Assembly: GCA_037576195.1 (NCBI GenBank)
Contig: CM075102.1
Coordinates: 42,776,745 to 42,840,744, forward strand
Length of the DNA stretch: 64,000 nt
Source: Phytoseiulus persimilis
Lineage: Eukaryota; Arthropoda; Arachnida; Mesostigmata; Phytoseiidae
Direction: 5' to 3'
Shown here: positions 1-10,641 of the stretch, one piece after another
Layout: every line of letters begins with the position of its first letter
Position numbering within the stretch: the stretch's first letter is position 1
Notes under the pieces: generated by a model
Databases searched by the model: none
What the model was told of the DNA's origin: nothing
What the model saw: the letters and a program-made list of their open reading frames with translations, nothing else
Program-made: the position numbers and the translations under genes

Positions 1-354
1 GAACCGTTAATGCTGAACAAAGTTTCTACCGAGATAATGCGGCAGAATCACGCCCGAGCTGCGGTCGGAACCTCTGCGACGATCCCCGCACGAATTCTGA
101 GCTGCTGGAACGCATATGCGGTGGAATAAGCTTCTGGCTGGGTCGAATCGATTCCGATAGGACATTTGGGTGGATTGACAGTGATTCGGGTGGCCGACCG
201 CCAAGAGTCTGACGGAACTTCCTCAATCGTTCGGACAGTCGAGCAATTCCTGCTGATGTCCGTGCTGATGCGGTCGCTGCCGGCCTCCAACACTGCAAAT
301 TGAAATGCGGCTCAAGTCACAAGCCGCGAGCCCCGCAGAGAGCCGACCGAGTCG
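1..354. other. No gene seen
   Basis: Only short overlapping frames are open here on the minus strand, and none carries a recognisable motif. I see no promoter, repeat or RNA gene. Confidence 0.5.
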
Positions 355-555
355 ATGGCCGGCCCGAACCACTCGGCTGGGAACGTAAGAAGCTTGCAAG
401 AACGCTTCCCTGATAAACTCGGCACGTTCCACTGCTTTGGAACGCTTGTCTATTTTTGGCGAAACTTCGTTCCGGAGTTGACTCCCAAATCCCAGAACAG
501 GACTCGAGATTTGAGCGGAGCGTCTTTCGAGAACGGTCCACCGAGAGTCCTCTAA
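355..555 (+). pseudogene. Possible Ty3/gypsy-type pol fragment (relic)
   Basis: A 66-codon open frame contains the stretch CFGTLVYFWRNFVPEL. Its order of residues (small/Gly, hydrophobic, aromatic pair, Arg, Phe, hydrophobic, Pro) follows the conserved segment that links the reverse transcriptase and RNase H domains of Ty3/gypsy polyproteins. TRDLSGASFENGP lies at about the expected distance behind it. No catalytic Asp-Asp motif, protease, RNase H or integrase frame is visible on either side, so if the match is real this is a small decayed remnant. A splice-donor-like GTAAGA lies inside the frame at about 386, which would fit an ordinary exon instead. The call rests on motif spacing alone and I have not aligned it. 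Confidence 0.22.
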
Positions 556-991
556 CCCGACCCGCATACCGTGCACTCGGCGCTCCGACAGGCTGGCTCG
601 GGCGAGCGGGTGGGAAACCAAGCAAGTCTGGAGAGATTTTTCCTTATCTGCACAGCAGTCGAGAGCACTCTGAGCGCGCGGTTCGTATGCCGCACAATCT
701 AAAGCGTCGACTGCGCTCGACTCCCACCGGCAGCCAGTCGGTCGGCAAACTTATTTCGTTCGTCTCCGCCGTAAATTCCGGGAGCGCAATCGAGCACAAA
801 TGAAGTTTGTAGCCACTGTGACAGTCATTCGACGCAACGCAGGCTCGGCCGGATCGGGGACTCGCTGATGGGAGCCCAAAGTAGTGTGTGCAGAGCAGAC
901 CGCGTCTGGAGCCGGCTTACACTGAGCCTCTGTCTCCCCCCTTCTAATCTTCTTTCCCATTCTTCCTCCCGGTGGCAAACCGGTGGCGCAG
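556..991 (+). other. Non-coding; long pyrimidine tract and strong 3' splice signal
   Basis: Most of this stretch is featureless. From about 925 to 970 runs a long C/T tract with an embedded CTAAT branch-point-like word. No AG follows until GGCGCAG, ending at 991. That is the layout of an animal 3' splice site and is why an exon is proposed immediately downstream. Confidence 0.35.
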
Positions 992-1273
992 AACGTCCCG
1001 GTATAGATGGGCAGCGCTCGTTTCAATATCGAAGTCTACTTGTTCCGCTCGGCGCGGGCTATCTGCTCGGAAGATTCGATTCACAGACCGTACGTTTCTC
1101 GCGACGGGCTCTGCCGAAGGCCTGTCGTCTCCCGATCAGATCGTTGAGCGATTTCCTCCAGGTGTCATCCCACTCACCCGACCGAGCTCAGACACCGAAA
1201 GTCGAAGCCAGGCATCAAGCCGGAAAAACAGGAGAACGCAGCAGCCACGGCCATATCGCTGGAGGTGGCGAAG
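992..1273 (+). CDS. Candidate internal exon, product unknown
   Basis: The stretch follows a strong acceptor (branch-like CTAAT, long C/T tract, GCGCAG) and ends at a good donor (GAAG, then GTATGA). Two of the three frames stay open across all 94 codons, so the frame is undecided. One reads through RPGIDGQRSFQYRSLLVPL, the other through KIRFTDRTFLATGSAEGL. An internal CAG/GTGTCA at about 1159 is an alternative donor. Neither frame shows a domain I recognise, and no partner exon with matching phase was found. The splice signals are seen directly; coding status is inference. Confidence 0.2.
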
Positions 1274-1998
1274 GTATGACGTTGGCTTGGCTGCCGGCCA
1301 TCTTGGACATATGTGTGGAATCAAGGAGGGAAGACTTCCTCTGTAATCAATAATAATTGACCTGTCGTCTGGTGATGTCGTCGTCATCGTCGTCTTCTAA
1401 GGCACAGGGTTTCGCGCAGAATCTGTCGACCTGGCACATCCACTTTCTTCGACTCAGTGCGCCAGCTCGGTTGGGGAAGATGCGACCGCTGTCAGACAAC
1501 ACGCTGGAACGATTGAACTACTAGATAATGGTCTCTTCGATGGTAGAAACTGCTCGAAACACTCTGGAATAGCTTCAAAAGATCGCGAAACATCGATAGT
1601 AGCTATTTCGGTCATGATGTAGTATACCCCTAGCCACCGTCGAGATCATCCCGGATGAGCGTGTCATGGTGATTGGCGCTCTAATGATGGAATCAGCGAA
1701 AGCCTCAAAATTTTGGAACTGATACTGACATAAACGCAAGCGGTGCTCAACCGTCAGCCTCAGGCCTCCGCAGTGGCGGAATATCTGTTTCGATGTCATG
1801 GGGCATCTCCATCAGGTCGACCTTCAACAGCAGCTTGAACCGGTCTGACTCGATCAACGGATCCTGGAAGTTCAGGTTGCATCCATCGATCGATCACCAG
1901 AGCCCATACTCCTGAACTTCTCCTGGAATTTCGGCCCTGAACCTCATGGAATCGATCAGAGAACGCAAGGCTCATGTTCGAAGGGCAATCGGGCAGGA
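1274..1998. other. No convincing gene
   Basis: On the minus strand one frame near 1756-1885 reads coherently (for example RFKLLLKVDLMEMPHD) before a TGA, but it is short and has only a weak possible acceptor (CTTCCAG). A GTC/ATC-rich patch lies near 1373-1400. Nothing else stands out. Confidence 0.4.
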
Positions 1999-2058
1999 AT
2001 GCCTGATTGCGACAAGAACAGGCGGTGGAGGCAGAACTCACGAATGCTTAAGCGAATG

Positions 2059-2087
2059 CCCCCCCCCCCCCCCCTTCCCCCCTCCCC
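2059..2087. repeat. C-rich tract with a run of 16 C
   Basis: Sixteen consecutive C are followed by C-rich sequence broken by TT and T. Homopolymers of this length are prone to slippage and miscalling, so the length should be treated as approximate. Any frame crossing it, including the 288-codon plus-strand frame that begins at 1999, is unreliable. Confidence 0.95.
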
Positions 2088-2400
2088 ATATCTCTCAAGA
2101 GAGCTCTGCGAGGCCGCCAGGCTGCCCAGCAAAGGCGACGGCAGCAGATTGCCTAATATCCCATCGGTCCCTCTCGATCGGGCCCGTCCGATCCCATCGG
2201 TCGACATTTCAACGCGACCAAAACAGAAAGACCAAAGCCTGTCTTTCTGTCGGTTTGTCGAATCCTCCGTCTATCCCTCGGCTGGTTTGGGCGACCGCCC
2301 GCCTGTCGGTGTCTTTGCTTGCTCGGCTGGCTGGCAGGATGGCTCGTCTGTCCCCGCTGCCTCGGGCACAGAGCTTTCTATTGATGCAGCAGTCAGCCAC

Positions 2401-2402
2401 CT

Positions 2403-2434
<32 letters not shown>

Positions 2435-3255
2435 CAAGCGACCGACCCACCAACCGACCGCCCGACCCACCGACAGTCAGCCCGTGCGGATGGATGTTCC
2501 ATCAAAATCGCTCGGATTCGATTAGGTTTTTTTGTTGGTTGCTTGGCAGGCAGGCGCGCCACCAAAGGCACAGGGTGACCGGCTTGCCGCTCGGATGGCT
2601 GAGCGGCGTCCGTCTCGACAAAAGCTGGAAAGTCAAGGTGTCCTTCCGCATCTCCTCCGAACAAAGCCTCCACGGACCTCTTGAACGTATGTCGGGACCC
2701 TTCCGCGTTGAAACAGAGTCCCTCGCCGCGCCCCGTATCTGGAGCCCACGACAAACACTCATCTGTCCGCTCGCAGGACCACGCGACCCGGCGAGGGCGC
2801 ATGTGACCGTCGATACTCTCAGGCCGTCCTCGGTATCCATTGCCGGAACGAAGACGACGCGGTAGCAGAATCCCGGATCCTCCACCGCTCGAAAGATGAC
2901 AACAATGCCAACCGAAGATCTGAACCAAGGATTCGGCTGCATGATCCAGGGATCCGACGGCAGGAACCACCGACAGGAGCACAAAGGGTCTCTTTTCTTG
3001 CTGCTGATCTCCTGGGATGACAGTAAGCGGGCGGGGAGACGTCGAACCAAAAAGGCCGGCCCATGAACGAACCGAAAGAGCTACCAAAAGAAGAACGGAG
3101 GGCTGTGTAAGAACGACGAGATAAAAAAAAGATGACGAAGGAAGGACAGCTATCCAAAGACAGGAGAATGGAAACCGCTTCAGCCGGTTGGTCGCGCGGG
3201 CCGGTCGGCCAGGCCCTCTGCCCTTCCGTTCGTCCTCTTTGTCCCTTCGAAGCAA
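2401..3255 (-). CDS. Long anonymous open frame (284 codons), coding status doubtful
   Basis: This is one of the two longest frames in the window, and it overlaps a 288-codon plus-strand frame (1999-2865). In DNA of this composition stops should fall about every 20-25 codons, so two such runs facing each other are unusual. The N-terminal third has hydrophobic runs (FFYLVVLTQPSVLLLVALSV). The middle is more mixed (FKRSVEALFGGDAEGHLDF). The last residues are the translated AGCC repeat, ending in GWLAGWLAG. I recognise no domain and see no clear promoter. A local GC-rich, stop-poor patch could produce the same picture, so I regard this as an open question rather than a gene. Confidence 0.15.
2403..2434. 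repeat. (AGCC)8 microsatellite
   Basis: Eight perfect AGCC units run into a decayed tract of GACC, CACC, AACC and CCGC words up to about 2474. It encodes Ala-Ser-Gln-Pro repeats on the plus strand and Gly-Trp-Leu-Ala repeats on the minus strand, so both overlapping long frames are partly repeat-made. Confidence 0.97.
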
Positions 3256-4628
3256 CGATCATGACGAGAGTCCATCCCTCGATGAGTTCCCATCTTGTCA
3301 CCGAACTCGTGCACCGTCGCCGTGTCAGTGGATCCGGCTTGCATGCGGAGATTCCCGGAGAACGAAACGCGTTCGAGCTCCTCCGCGTGAGCTTCATCTG
3401 GAAATTGAGATCTATTATGTTGGTTCGTTCCTCTCTGTCGTCCTTCATTCAGATTGGTTCAGCGGAGAGGGACGGCTGTCTCCGATATCTCTCATTGCGG
3501 TTCATCCATTCCGTGTCGCAATCCCACCACCGAACTGTCAGTACGTGAGAGTCACGCTGACACCGGTTCGACGTGATCGTGAGCATTTTCAGGTTCGTTG
3601 CGATTGTCTGACCTCGTCGGGTCAGTGCTCCGCAACGACAGAGACGGAGTGGATCAAAGGGCTGGATTCTGCTATTCCTCCGAAACCCATCCCGGACACC
3701 CGAGCATGCGAGAACTGGGACATGGAGACACTTTCCTCTCGTGCAGGACAAGAAGGAAGACGCGTTCCACACGCGAACGGTGGATTCGACCTCTCAGTTT
3801 CTGCCGTATATCGTTGGCGATTCGCTTGCTCGATGTCCGGGAGGCTCGGCTGGTTGATCCACGGCGACGACGGAAGGTAGATGGGCTTGCTCGAATGTGC
3901 GAGAGTGTGTGCCGCGGCAGCCACGGTGATGCATCGGTCGCACGTAACCTGCAAATTGAGCAGGCAGCTACGAACACTCCGGCTCGCTCCGAGTGCACTG
4001 GGTGTATTCGCTACGAAGCCCGGGGACAAACGAGCCGGTTACTCCGCTTTGTGGGTGGCTCGGGCTGGTTGGACGGTTCGCAGCGAGCCGACGGTATTCT
4101 TTCGCAAGACCGGTGCGAAGTGCACGGGAACCTCAATGCCGCCGCGAGCGCGAGGCGCCCCCCTAATCGGCTCCATCAGGACTTCTAGTGCGCTCCGAAC
4201 TCTGGAACACTATGGAGACCAGTATTGTGGTGACTCAGACTGAGCCGAACGGATCTCGTTCCGAACGCAGGCGGCAAAGCATTCGAACGAGTGGAACTTA
4301 TAAAGCATCTCCCCGTAACTGCCTTCGGTAGTCCATGATTCATGACTTGGGAGGATTTGGGAATTGTCTGAGGCAGAAAGCGCTGGAAGATCTCGCTATC
4401 ACATCAGCGAGAAAACTCAGGTTCAACTCGTGGCCCCGTGACAACGCGTCTACTTAACCAGCGGACGTAACCGAAACCAGGGCGGTTACGTCTTCCGTCT
4501 GCGGATCGGAACCGCAACGGCTGGATGAGCAAACAGACGGACCTCGTACGGAACCTGATAAAATAGCTCTGTTGGCTCGTATACAGGGTAGTGTGAACCT
4601 GACGCTTTACAACTGATACTGATCTCAA
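3256..4628. other. No convincing gene; overlapping medium frames
   Basis: Plus-strand frames of 196 codons (3598-4188) and 120 codons (3881-4243) overlap here, with minus-strand frames across them. None shows a domain or a consistent splice model. A TATA-like ACTTATAAAGC occurs at about 4297 without a clear initiator. Confidence 0.4.
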
Positions 4629-4973
4629 TCAACTTGGCGCAACCTCCGACGGCTGGCGGGCCAACAGAACTGTCGACTTTCTCCTCACACTGTATTCATG
4701 ACAGGATCGGCAGCGCCAGAGCCGTTCTTGGTTAGCCTGGCGGCTGCAAACGCACGGCTGGCACGTTGTACAACGGATCCCCTGGTGCTCCGCTCCTGCC
4801 CACAGCTCGGTGTCGTTCAAGTCATCATTAGCTATCACAATCGTAATCCACTCGGTCAATCGGTCGCTAGCTCCAACGAAAACGCTTATAGCAAGATGAC
4901 CGTGGAGGCAGACGGCCATCTTTTGATGACTGCGCAAAGACAAGCGCAACGTCAGGAATGTTGGCCGATCCAT
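4629..4973 (-). pseudogene. Possible IS1595/ISXO2-type transposase zinc-ribbon fragment
   Basis: The 114-residue frame has a four-cysteine pattern in its second half. A C-x2-C at residues 68-71 is followed about 17 residues later by WRCRSC (86-91), then YSVRRKS (94-100). Eukaryotic proteins with an IS1595/ISXO2-like DDE domain carry an N-terminal zinc ribbon of this design, with a Trp-Arg-Cys core and a Val-Arg-x-x-Ser/Thr end. Here the frame stops 14 residues after that element and no DDE catalytic domain follows in any minus-strand frame, so a full transposase is absent. A chance cysteine cluster is possible. The residue pattern is seen directly; the family assignment is inference. Confidence 0.25.
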
Positions 4974-6286
4974 CCATTATTTCCCCTGATCGTCGAGATT
5001 CCGTTGCTGGCGAATCGTTCAGTATCAGCACCAGGATCACTCAATATTTGAACAGCGAACACGAGAGTTTTCATTTCGTGCACCCAGTGAGCTCCACCGC
5101 GCGTAAGCGAAACTTATTCGGGAGATGATCAACCAAAACACCGTGGGAGGGAGTCACCGATGGGCGCGGGTTGTACTCCCTCGAGAACTTGCTTCGAGCA
5201 GATGACCTCGAATGCTCCTGACATGGCTCATTCACTCCTCGATCGTCGGCAGCGATGAACTCTTGGTCCCGGTGCTGTGTGACCGTCAGTTTCAAGTATC
5301 CGTGGCTTGCGAAAATCGTCGAATCCCCGATCTAGATGTTCTGGGACTCCGAAGTATCAGATGTTCCGATTCGAAAATGGTGGGAACGTGAAGTTCGGGA
5401 AAAGTGACGCCTAATCCAAGAGCAATGCTCCCTGGTTTTTGTCTGATACTAGGAGGCTCAACTCCCAGCGGAGGAGCTCGATAAAGTACCAAGCAGACAG
5501 CGGCGTTTGCCGCACACCGACCAAACTGACTCTGCCGGAGGCAAACCGAGGCGATCCACGGCTGTGCCAAATGTTCTGAGCTTAACCGGTACATCTCCCC
5601 GTTCCAACGGCAACTTCGACGATTACGATGAACGGCAACGAAACCACTCCGCGTGGTGGAAATCGATCCGAATAATTGAATTGAATCCCTGCGTTCAAGA
5701 CTGTAATTACCTTCAATTCGACTCCCCTAAATTCACGATCACGTTGGAGCTGTTTTCCGTGATCCCATAGAGCTCCCCGATCCCCCTAGTGATGTCGGGG
5801 AATCCTTACTTTTGAGATCCAGAGAGTGACCGAGAAATATTTCGGAGGTAATCCTTGCCATCGAAAGGCCTTTAAATTCAGAAGAGTGTGCAATGAGCGC
5901 TCCTTTTGTCAGATACAACATCCGCAGTTGATAGCAAAATGCTACAGTTCAGCCCATGGGCGACTGAATCGTAAATCCGGCCCTGCCGACGGTGTCACTT
6001 AACGTCCCAGAGTACGATGCCGTAACCGAAAGCGAGGAAGATGCTGAGTCACGCCGGTCGTGTCGAGCGACAACTGTTGCACGACTCGGATTCTATACTT
6101 GAGAGGGTTCGCTGAGATGTTTGGTTCCAACTCGTCCCACACCGTCATGATCGTCGCTCGCGGATTCCTGCTTGGATTCAGGGAAGGGCAACTACCAGGA
6201 TCCATTGTCTTCGTGCAGAAGCTTGGGTGCAGAAAGGCCCCCTCTGCTCCCTCATATCTCTTTCTCCGCCGACTTGATTTCCCCAG
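4974..6286. other. No gene seen; possible transposon end near 5950-5985
   Basis: Short minus-strand frames (5292-5594, 5739-5921, 5999-6205) read coherently but share no common frame and no recognisable domain. On the minus strand CAGGGCCGGATTTA (5972-5985), followed by a GCCCATGGGCTG block, resembles the terminal bases of some DNA transposons. Confidence 0.3.
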
Positions 6287-6796
6287 TTCAATGGATCTGG
6301 GGTTCAGACGTCCGCTTGTCGGCCGCTTCGATGTTCGTATTTTCGTTTTAGTTTAGCCATAAATTCAAGTAAATGCCCCGGAGCCACCTTCTGGCATTCT
6401 CTCTGTTCTGTTCGGTTCCTTCTTCTGCCGTTCGTCCCCGTCTCGGGCGCCTCGAGAGCTGCAGGAAGAACTTCAGACGGAGCCGTCGTCGCTATTACGA
6501 AACCGCTGTCGAGCAGCGTTCGTCGCGGAAAGAGTAAGCAAGGGGACCCAGCACGAGGAAAAGTTGAGGAGCAGAAGAGGACTGGAATGCGAAAATCGGG
6601 CTCGAGCGGTCTTTTCCACGCAGCTCACAGCGTCTGGATCGAGCAACCTGCAGGAGAGGGGCTTTCCTCCGAATCGAGCAGCCTTTTCTCGGAGCGTTCC
6701 CGCCGGCCGATTCCCAATCTGGGTGATGCTAAGGCGTACCGGAAACTTCGTTCAGGGAGCTCGATGTCTGCTTCCAGAAAACTCCGAGGCATCTAG
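6287..6796 (+). CDS. Candidate exon (open 169 codons after a good acceptor)
   Basis: The frame opens directly after GACTTGATTTCCCCAG, which has a branch-like word, a pyrimidine tract and AG, and stays open to TAG. A donor-like AAAGA/GTAAGC at about 6533 could end the exon early. The reading is Ser/Arg/Lys-rich in its second half (VEEQKRTGMRKSGSSGLF) and has a hydrophobic patch (SVRFLLLPFVPVSG) in the first. This would suit a disordered region, but I recognise nothing in it. A run of this length is expected a few times by chance in a 64-kb window, so the support is mainly the splice acceptor. Confidence 0.2.
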   Translation, partial: FNGSGVQTSACRPLRCSYFRFSLAINSSKCPGATFWHSLCSVRFLLLPFVPVSGASRAAGRTSDGAVVAITKPLSSSVRRGKSKQGDPARGKVEEQKRTGMRKSGSSGLFHAAHSVWIEQPAGEGLSSESSSLFSERSRRPIPNLGDAKAYRKLRSGSSMSASRKLRGI

Positions 6797-8399
6797 TGCC
6801 TGTTTCCAGTTTCCGTTGGTGGCACCACCTCACCAACGTCTCGGGATTCTCCGAGACAGCGACAGGCTGGCGGCAATCGCCAACGATTCAAAAAGCAATT
6901 AATGCCCGAAACTATCAACGCTCGTGTCGAGATATCTCTCGCTGTGCTTGGGAAATCTCTTGTCATGTCAGCGCATTTTCAATCAAGAACAACAAGCTGT
7001 GGTTTTCTTTCCGTATGCAAATGCTGGCGGCTATTATATGTCGGCTCGAAGTGATTTACAACGTGAACGAAGCGCCCTGAAAATCGACGCATCATGGTGT
7101 CTGCGAGCCAGAAGAGGGAAATTCGTCACACACCAAAATTCAAATCGTATGACTCGGTTGACCGAAACCATCCCTCGAGCGCCACCAGCTGGGAGTGATT
7201 CTCTTACAGGACAAGCATTCGTAGCGAATCAAAGGGTGGACCTTGAAGGAAAGCAGCGTTGCGATTCCTTCCAGGGTGTCTGTGGCGCATTCTGGTCCCC
7301 AGGAAGAGTCCGGGTCCACCCGCAATCCCACAGATAACTTGTCGGGAACCTTCTGCTGTTTTTCGTGCCCGGCCATCGCAGATTGTGGTGTTCCCGAGGC
7401 TGTTCACGTTATTTTCTTATCTCTGCCGACGAGTTCCTGCGAAGACCGCAAGCTGCGGAGGTCTTCAAATCCTGAGCTTCGTGACACAGCTGCCTTCGAA
7501 TGAGAGCGCCTTCCGAGCGAGGGGTGACTTGGCTCGGGTTTGTTATTGCTAGGGAACCCATTCCCCTTCCAGTTTTCATCAGCGTGAACACTCGCGTCCA
7601 TCAATGTGTCCGCAGTTCATTGATTTGATTTCCCCGCGGGTGCTCCTCTAAACCGATCGCGAAGCGTTCCACTCATCGATGGATTCCACGATGGCCAGCG
7701 AGGAAATTCATTCATCCACCGCTTCCGAGATTCATCATCTGATTTCACAATGTCGCTCACGTACGTGCATCATCCCGATTGATCGGACCGATCGATACGT
7801 CGTTGGTTTCCGCACTGATCGTGGAATGAAACTTCGGTCGTAGGAGACTGCCGTCCTCGACAAAACTGACTGCGAGCTTTAGCCAAATATGCGTACCAGC
7901 CGTTGCATAGAGTCTCTCGTTCCCCTGATCGATATGTCCGGAACGCGGAACGTTTCCCCGAGATCACAACCGGATCGCCCGCTATGCGGAGCTACGTTCG
8001 CCCGTTGTCGAAAACGGAGCCGCTTTGCCACCTCGCTTATCTCAATGATCATTGTGTAGTGATCGAAATCAACAAGAACCTACGGTAATTAGCGATGAAT
8101 GATCCAGATTATGTTCCTCGCATCGTAGCCCACTGAGCATAAAAATGTGTGAGAACGTGCCACTTGGTAGCGCGTGTTCCGAGCCTGCGTGCGAGCATCC
8201 GTGAGAGTGGGTATATGTTTCGTACTAGTTTCGGGGCTTCGTGCCCATCATTCTCTCTCTCCCCGTCATAACTGGTTGTCTGACATCGAGTTCACGACCC
8301 ATCGTGATAGCACGAGCGAAACTATTGGGTCTGCTCCACTGGTTTGCCGTTGGATGCTCGTCTGGTCGGGTGGTTGGTTGGGCGGTCGTATAGTGGGCC
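6797..8399. other. No convincing gene
   Basis: The minus-strand frame 7140-7376 (78 codons) reads coherently, but no splice partner or domain was found. Short frames on both strands overlap across 7200-7600. The rest is featureless. Confidence 0.4.
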
Positions 8400-8423
8400 G
8401 GTTGGTTGGCTGGCTGGCTGGCT
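8400..8423. repeat. GGTT/GGCT tetranucleotide tract
   Basis: Two GGTT units are followed by four GGCT units, with decayed GGTC/GGTT words upstream from about 8370. It is one of several tetranucleotide tracts in the window with the same 4-bp rhythm. Confidence 0.93.
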
Positions 8424-8677
8424 TGCTGTTTAATGCAGAAAGTCAAGAGGGAAATCCAACCGTCGGCTGCCTCATACACCTAACCGTCTCTGTGCTCCAT
8501 CCGATGCCCAATGCCTGGACCGAATTAGCGCCGGCTGAACGCCCTAAGAGAAGACTGAATGTGAGAAGTCGGGGCGTGCCGGACGACACCTTAGCATTTT
8601 CCATTAATTATCAGGATACAGAAGACCAGGATGGAAACAACAGCATGAAAAACATGATTCATCTTCAGTCAGAGTAG

Positions 8678-9160
8678 GCAGAGGCGGAGAAGAGACGAAA
8701 GTTCGTAGTTGAGACAAGAAATGCCGCTTTGCATTCTGATGTTTTGATCGACGTATTCGTCGTGAGGAGTTCCGAAGGCGCAAGCAACGAGTTGAGTATC
8801 CCACAAAGCTCCCAAGTTTCCGGGGAGGCCCTATCACGTCTCCGAAAACTAGTGGAGCTCATCTTTGGACCCCTGGCTGTTTGGGCATCTGAGCATCGGC
8901 GTTCGCGGGAATTGTGAGATCGCCCTTGACTGCAGCGAAACCATTTCCGGCTACCTCGGGGAACGAGAGCGCGGAAGCCCTCTCGTCTTGTGCCTCTCAT
9001 GCCGAATAAGGACGCCTTCGAAAAAGATGACGAAGTTGAGTTCAAGGTGAAGACATGTGAACAACAAGAAGGGCCCAAACGAGAAGCTGACGAGATGGCC
9101 CGCATCACCCAGCAGTTGAGCAGTGCGGCACGCTCGTTTACGGCGTACACGGGCAGCTAA
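8678..9160 (+). pseudogene. Broken coding-like frame (possible pseudogene)
   Basis: Two open stretches in the same plus-strand frame are separated by only two TGA codons at 8915 and 8927. The first (80 codons) contains LSRLRKLVELIFGPLAVWA. The second includes a 53-codon ORF from the ATG at 8999 with a strongly charged start (AFEKDDEVEFKVK) and the later stretch ADEMARITQQLSSAARSF. GTGAGA overlaps the first stop, but the nearest acceptor (CTGCAG) would make a 22-nt intron and break the phase, so splicing does not rescue it. After the terminal TAA another frame continues as GQLTYEEAASEPFV. No family is recognised. A 161-codon minus-strand frame covers the same interval and could be the real or the false reading. 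Confidence 0.2.
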
Positions 9161-10573
9161 CCTACGAGGAGGCAGCAAGTGAGCCATTCGTTTGAAGCGA
9201 AAGCCATTCGACGCCGACGTGTACTGATCAACAGCAGCAGCTGCAGCAACAACAACGCCGTGGAGATACGATCGGGTCGAGACAACATGAAGATGAACCG
9301 ATCAAGGCATGGCTTGTTCCTACCATTAGATACCTGTCTTCAAGGAGCGAACGAGCCGAACAACTACTCATCGGGAGTTGCCTGAGCGATCCCAAGTACA
9401 GCGGAAATGTACCGGTTCTGTGTCTCCGATACGGGACCTCCCGAGAACGTCGACACCTCGTCCCTCTCGGCCCTGACGGGTCAGAGGGGAACTACACACA
9501 CTGAAGGTTGGTCCCGGCAAATGGAAGCGACACATGTGTCGTCTGAAGTGAGCTCCAACGACGAATAACCTCTGAACAACGGTCTGAACCTGGGGGCGGT
9601 CGTCGCATCTCCTACGGATGATCCCCAAAAACGCCAAAGGACCGCGGCGTATTGAGTCGATCCAGAACAAAACAATCGGGAGATCTGTTCACTCGATGCG
9701 AACATGCTAGAGGGAGAGAGAAGATAGCCAGCCGTGGCCGCGAGCTGGCCGGCCAGACAGGTGTGTAGGCCGTCTTTGAAAATTCCCAAGTAATTGACCG
9801 AGCTCTAGGGGGCTGCGGCTGGAGGAGCAGTTACTGAGAACGAGGAGCCGTCCGAGACGGTCGGCTGCTCGGTCGAGAACTTTAAATACTCGTGACCCAG
9901 TGCCTCTCTCTGCCTGAGCCGTTGCTGTCTACGGGGGCCTCCTCCGACAGAAGATCCGTCCGTCCATCCGTCCTTCCATCCAGTCAGCCAGTCAACCTGG
10001 CTGCCAACGATCTAGGTGTAGCAGCGGCAAAGACGACGACGATGAAGAGGAGGAGGGGAATTACGATGGATCCCATTCACTTCAATGTAGACTCCACCGC
10101 GTGCCGATCTCGGAGCCCGATAAGGTTCTGGCGCTGTAGAAGATCCGGGGGAGCGAGCCTTTCGAAGACTCCGGGAACCACTGGAAGGCTTGATGTATTG
10201 CTGCTACTCGGCGAGTTCTTTGATGACAATGCCGAACATTGCTTCGATCGATTGCTCAACGGCTCGACCTCATTCTCAACAATTTGAGATCGAGAGATGA
10301 GCGGCTGCTGCTGACTTCGAGTCTCATACGGGATCAGCTAGATCCCGCCCTGGGCAACTTCAGAGCGGTTATGATGTTTTCACTTGACGCTTTCAGCTGT
10401 TCCCCCGGAGGCCGCGTCGTCTCACCCACTCGAAGCGCAAATAGATGCATCACCCGCGCGACCCGCAAGGCGTGTCCGTTGGCGTTTGTTTGCGCACGAG
10501 AGCTTTGTGTGGAGATTTACTGCACAAAATGACGGAACAAATCTTCTGCGTATCATCTGCGTGCCAGAGCCAA
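9161..10573. other. No convincing gene; CAG/CAA tract and a stop-interrupted acidic frame
   Basis: A CAG/CAA-rich tract lies at 9230-9256. At about 10028-10190 one plus-strand frame reads as an acidic run followed by VPISEPDKVLAL, is broken by TAG and TGA, and reopens as a 98-codon frame from 10239. It may be chance or a decayed exon. Confidence 0.35.
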
Positions 10574-10604
10574 TATAAAAACGAGTCTCTTCCTATAGTC
10601 AACT
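10574..10604 (+). promoter_or_regulatory. Candidate core promoter (TATA box plus initiator-like site)
   Basis: TATAAAAA is followed 27 bases later by GTCAACT, an acceptable arthropod-type initiator. A start codon lies about 40 bases further on. There is no independent evidence of transcription. Confidence 0.22.
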
Positions 10605-10641
10605 CGCAACTCACCCACCAGTAAACGAACCTTACGAAAGA

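Noticed and set aside
3881..4243. Phrase resembling part of a Tc1/mariner transposase core
   Set aside because: The spacing needs several gaps, the catalytic Asp residues are absent, and no terminal inverted repeats were seen.
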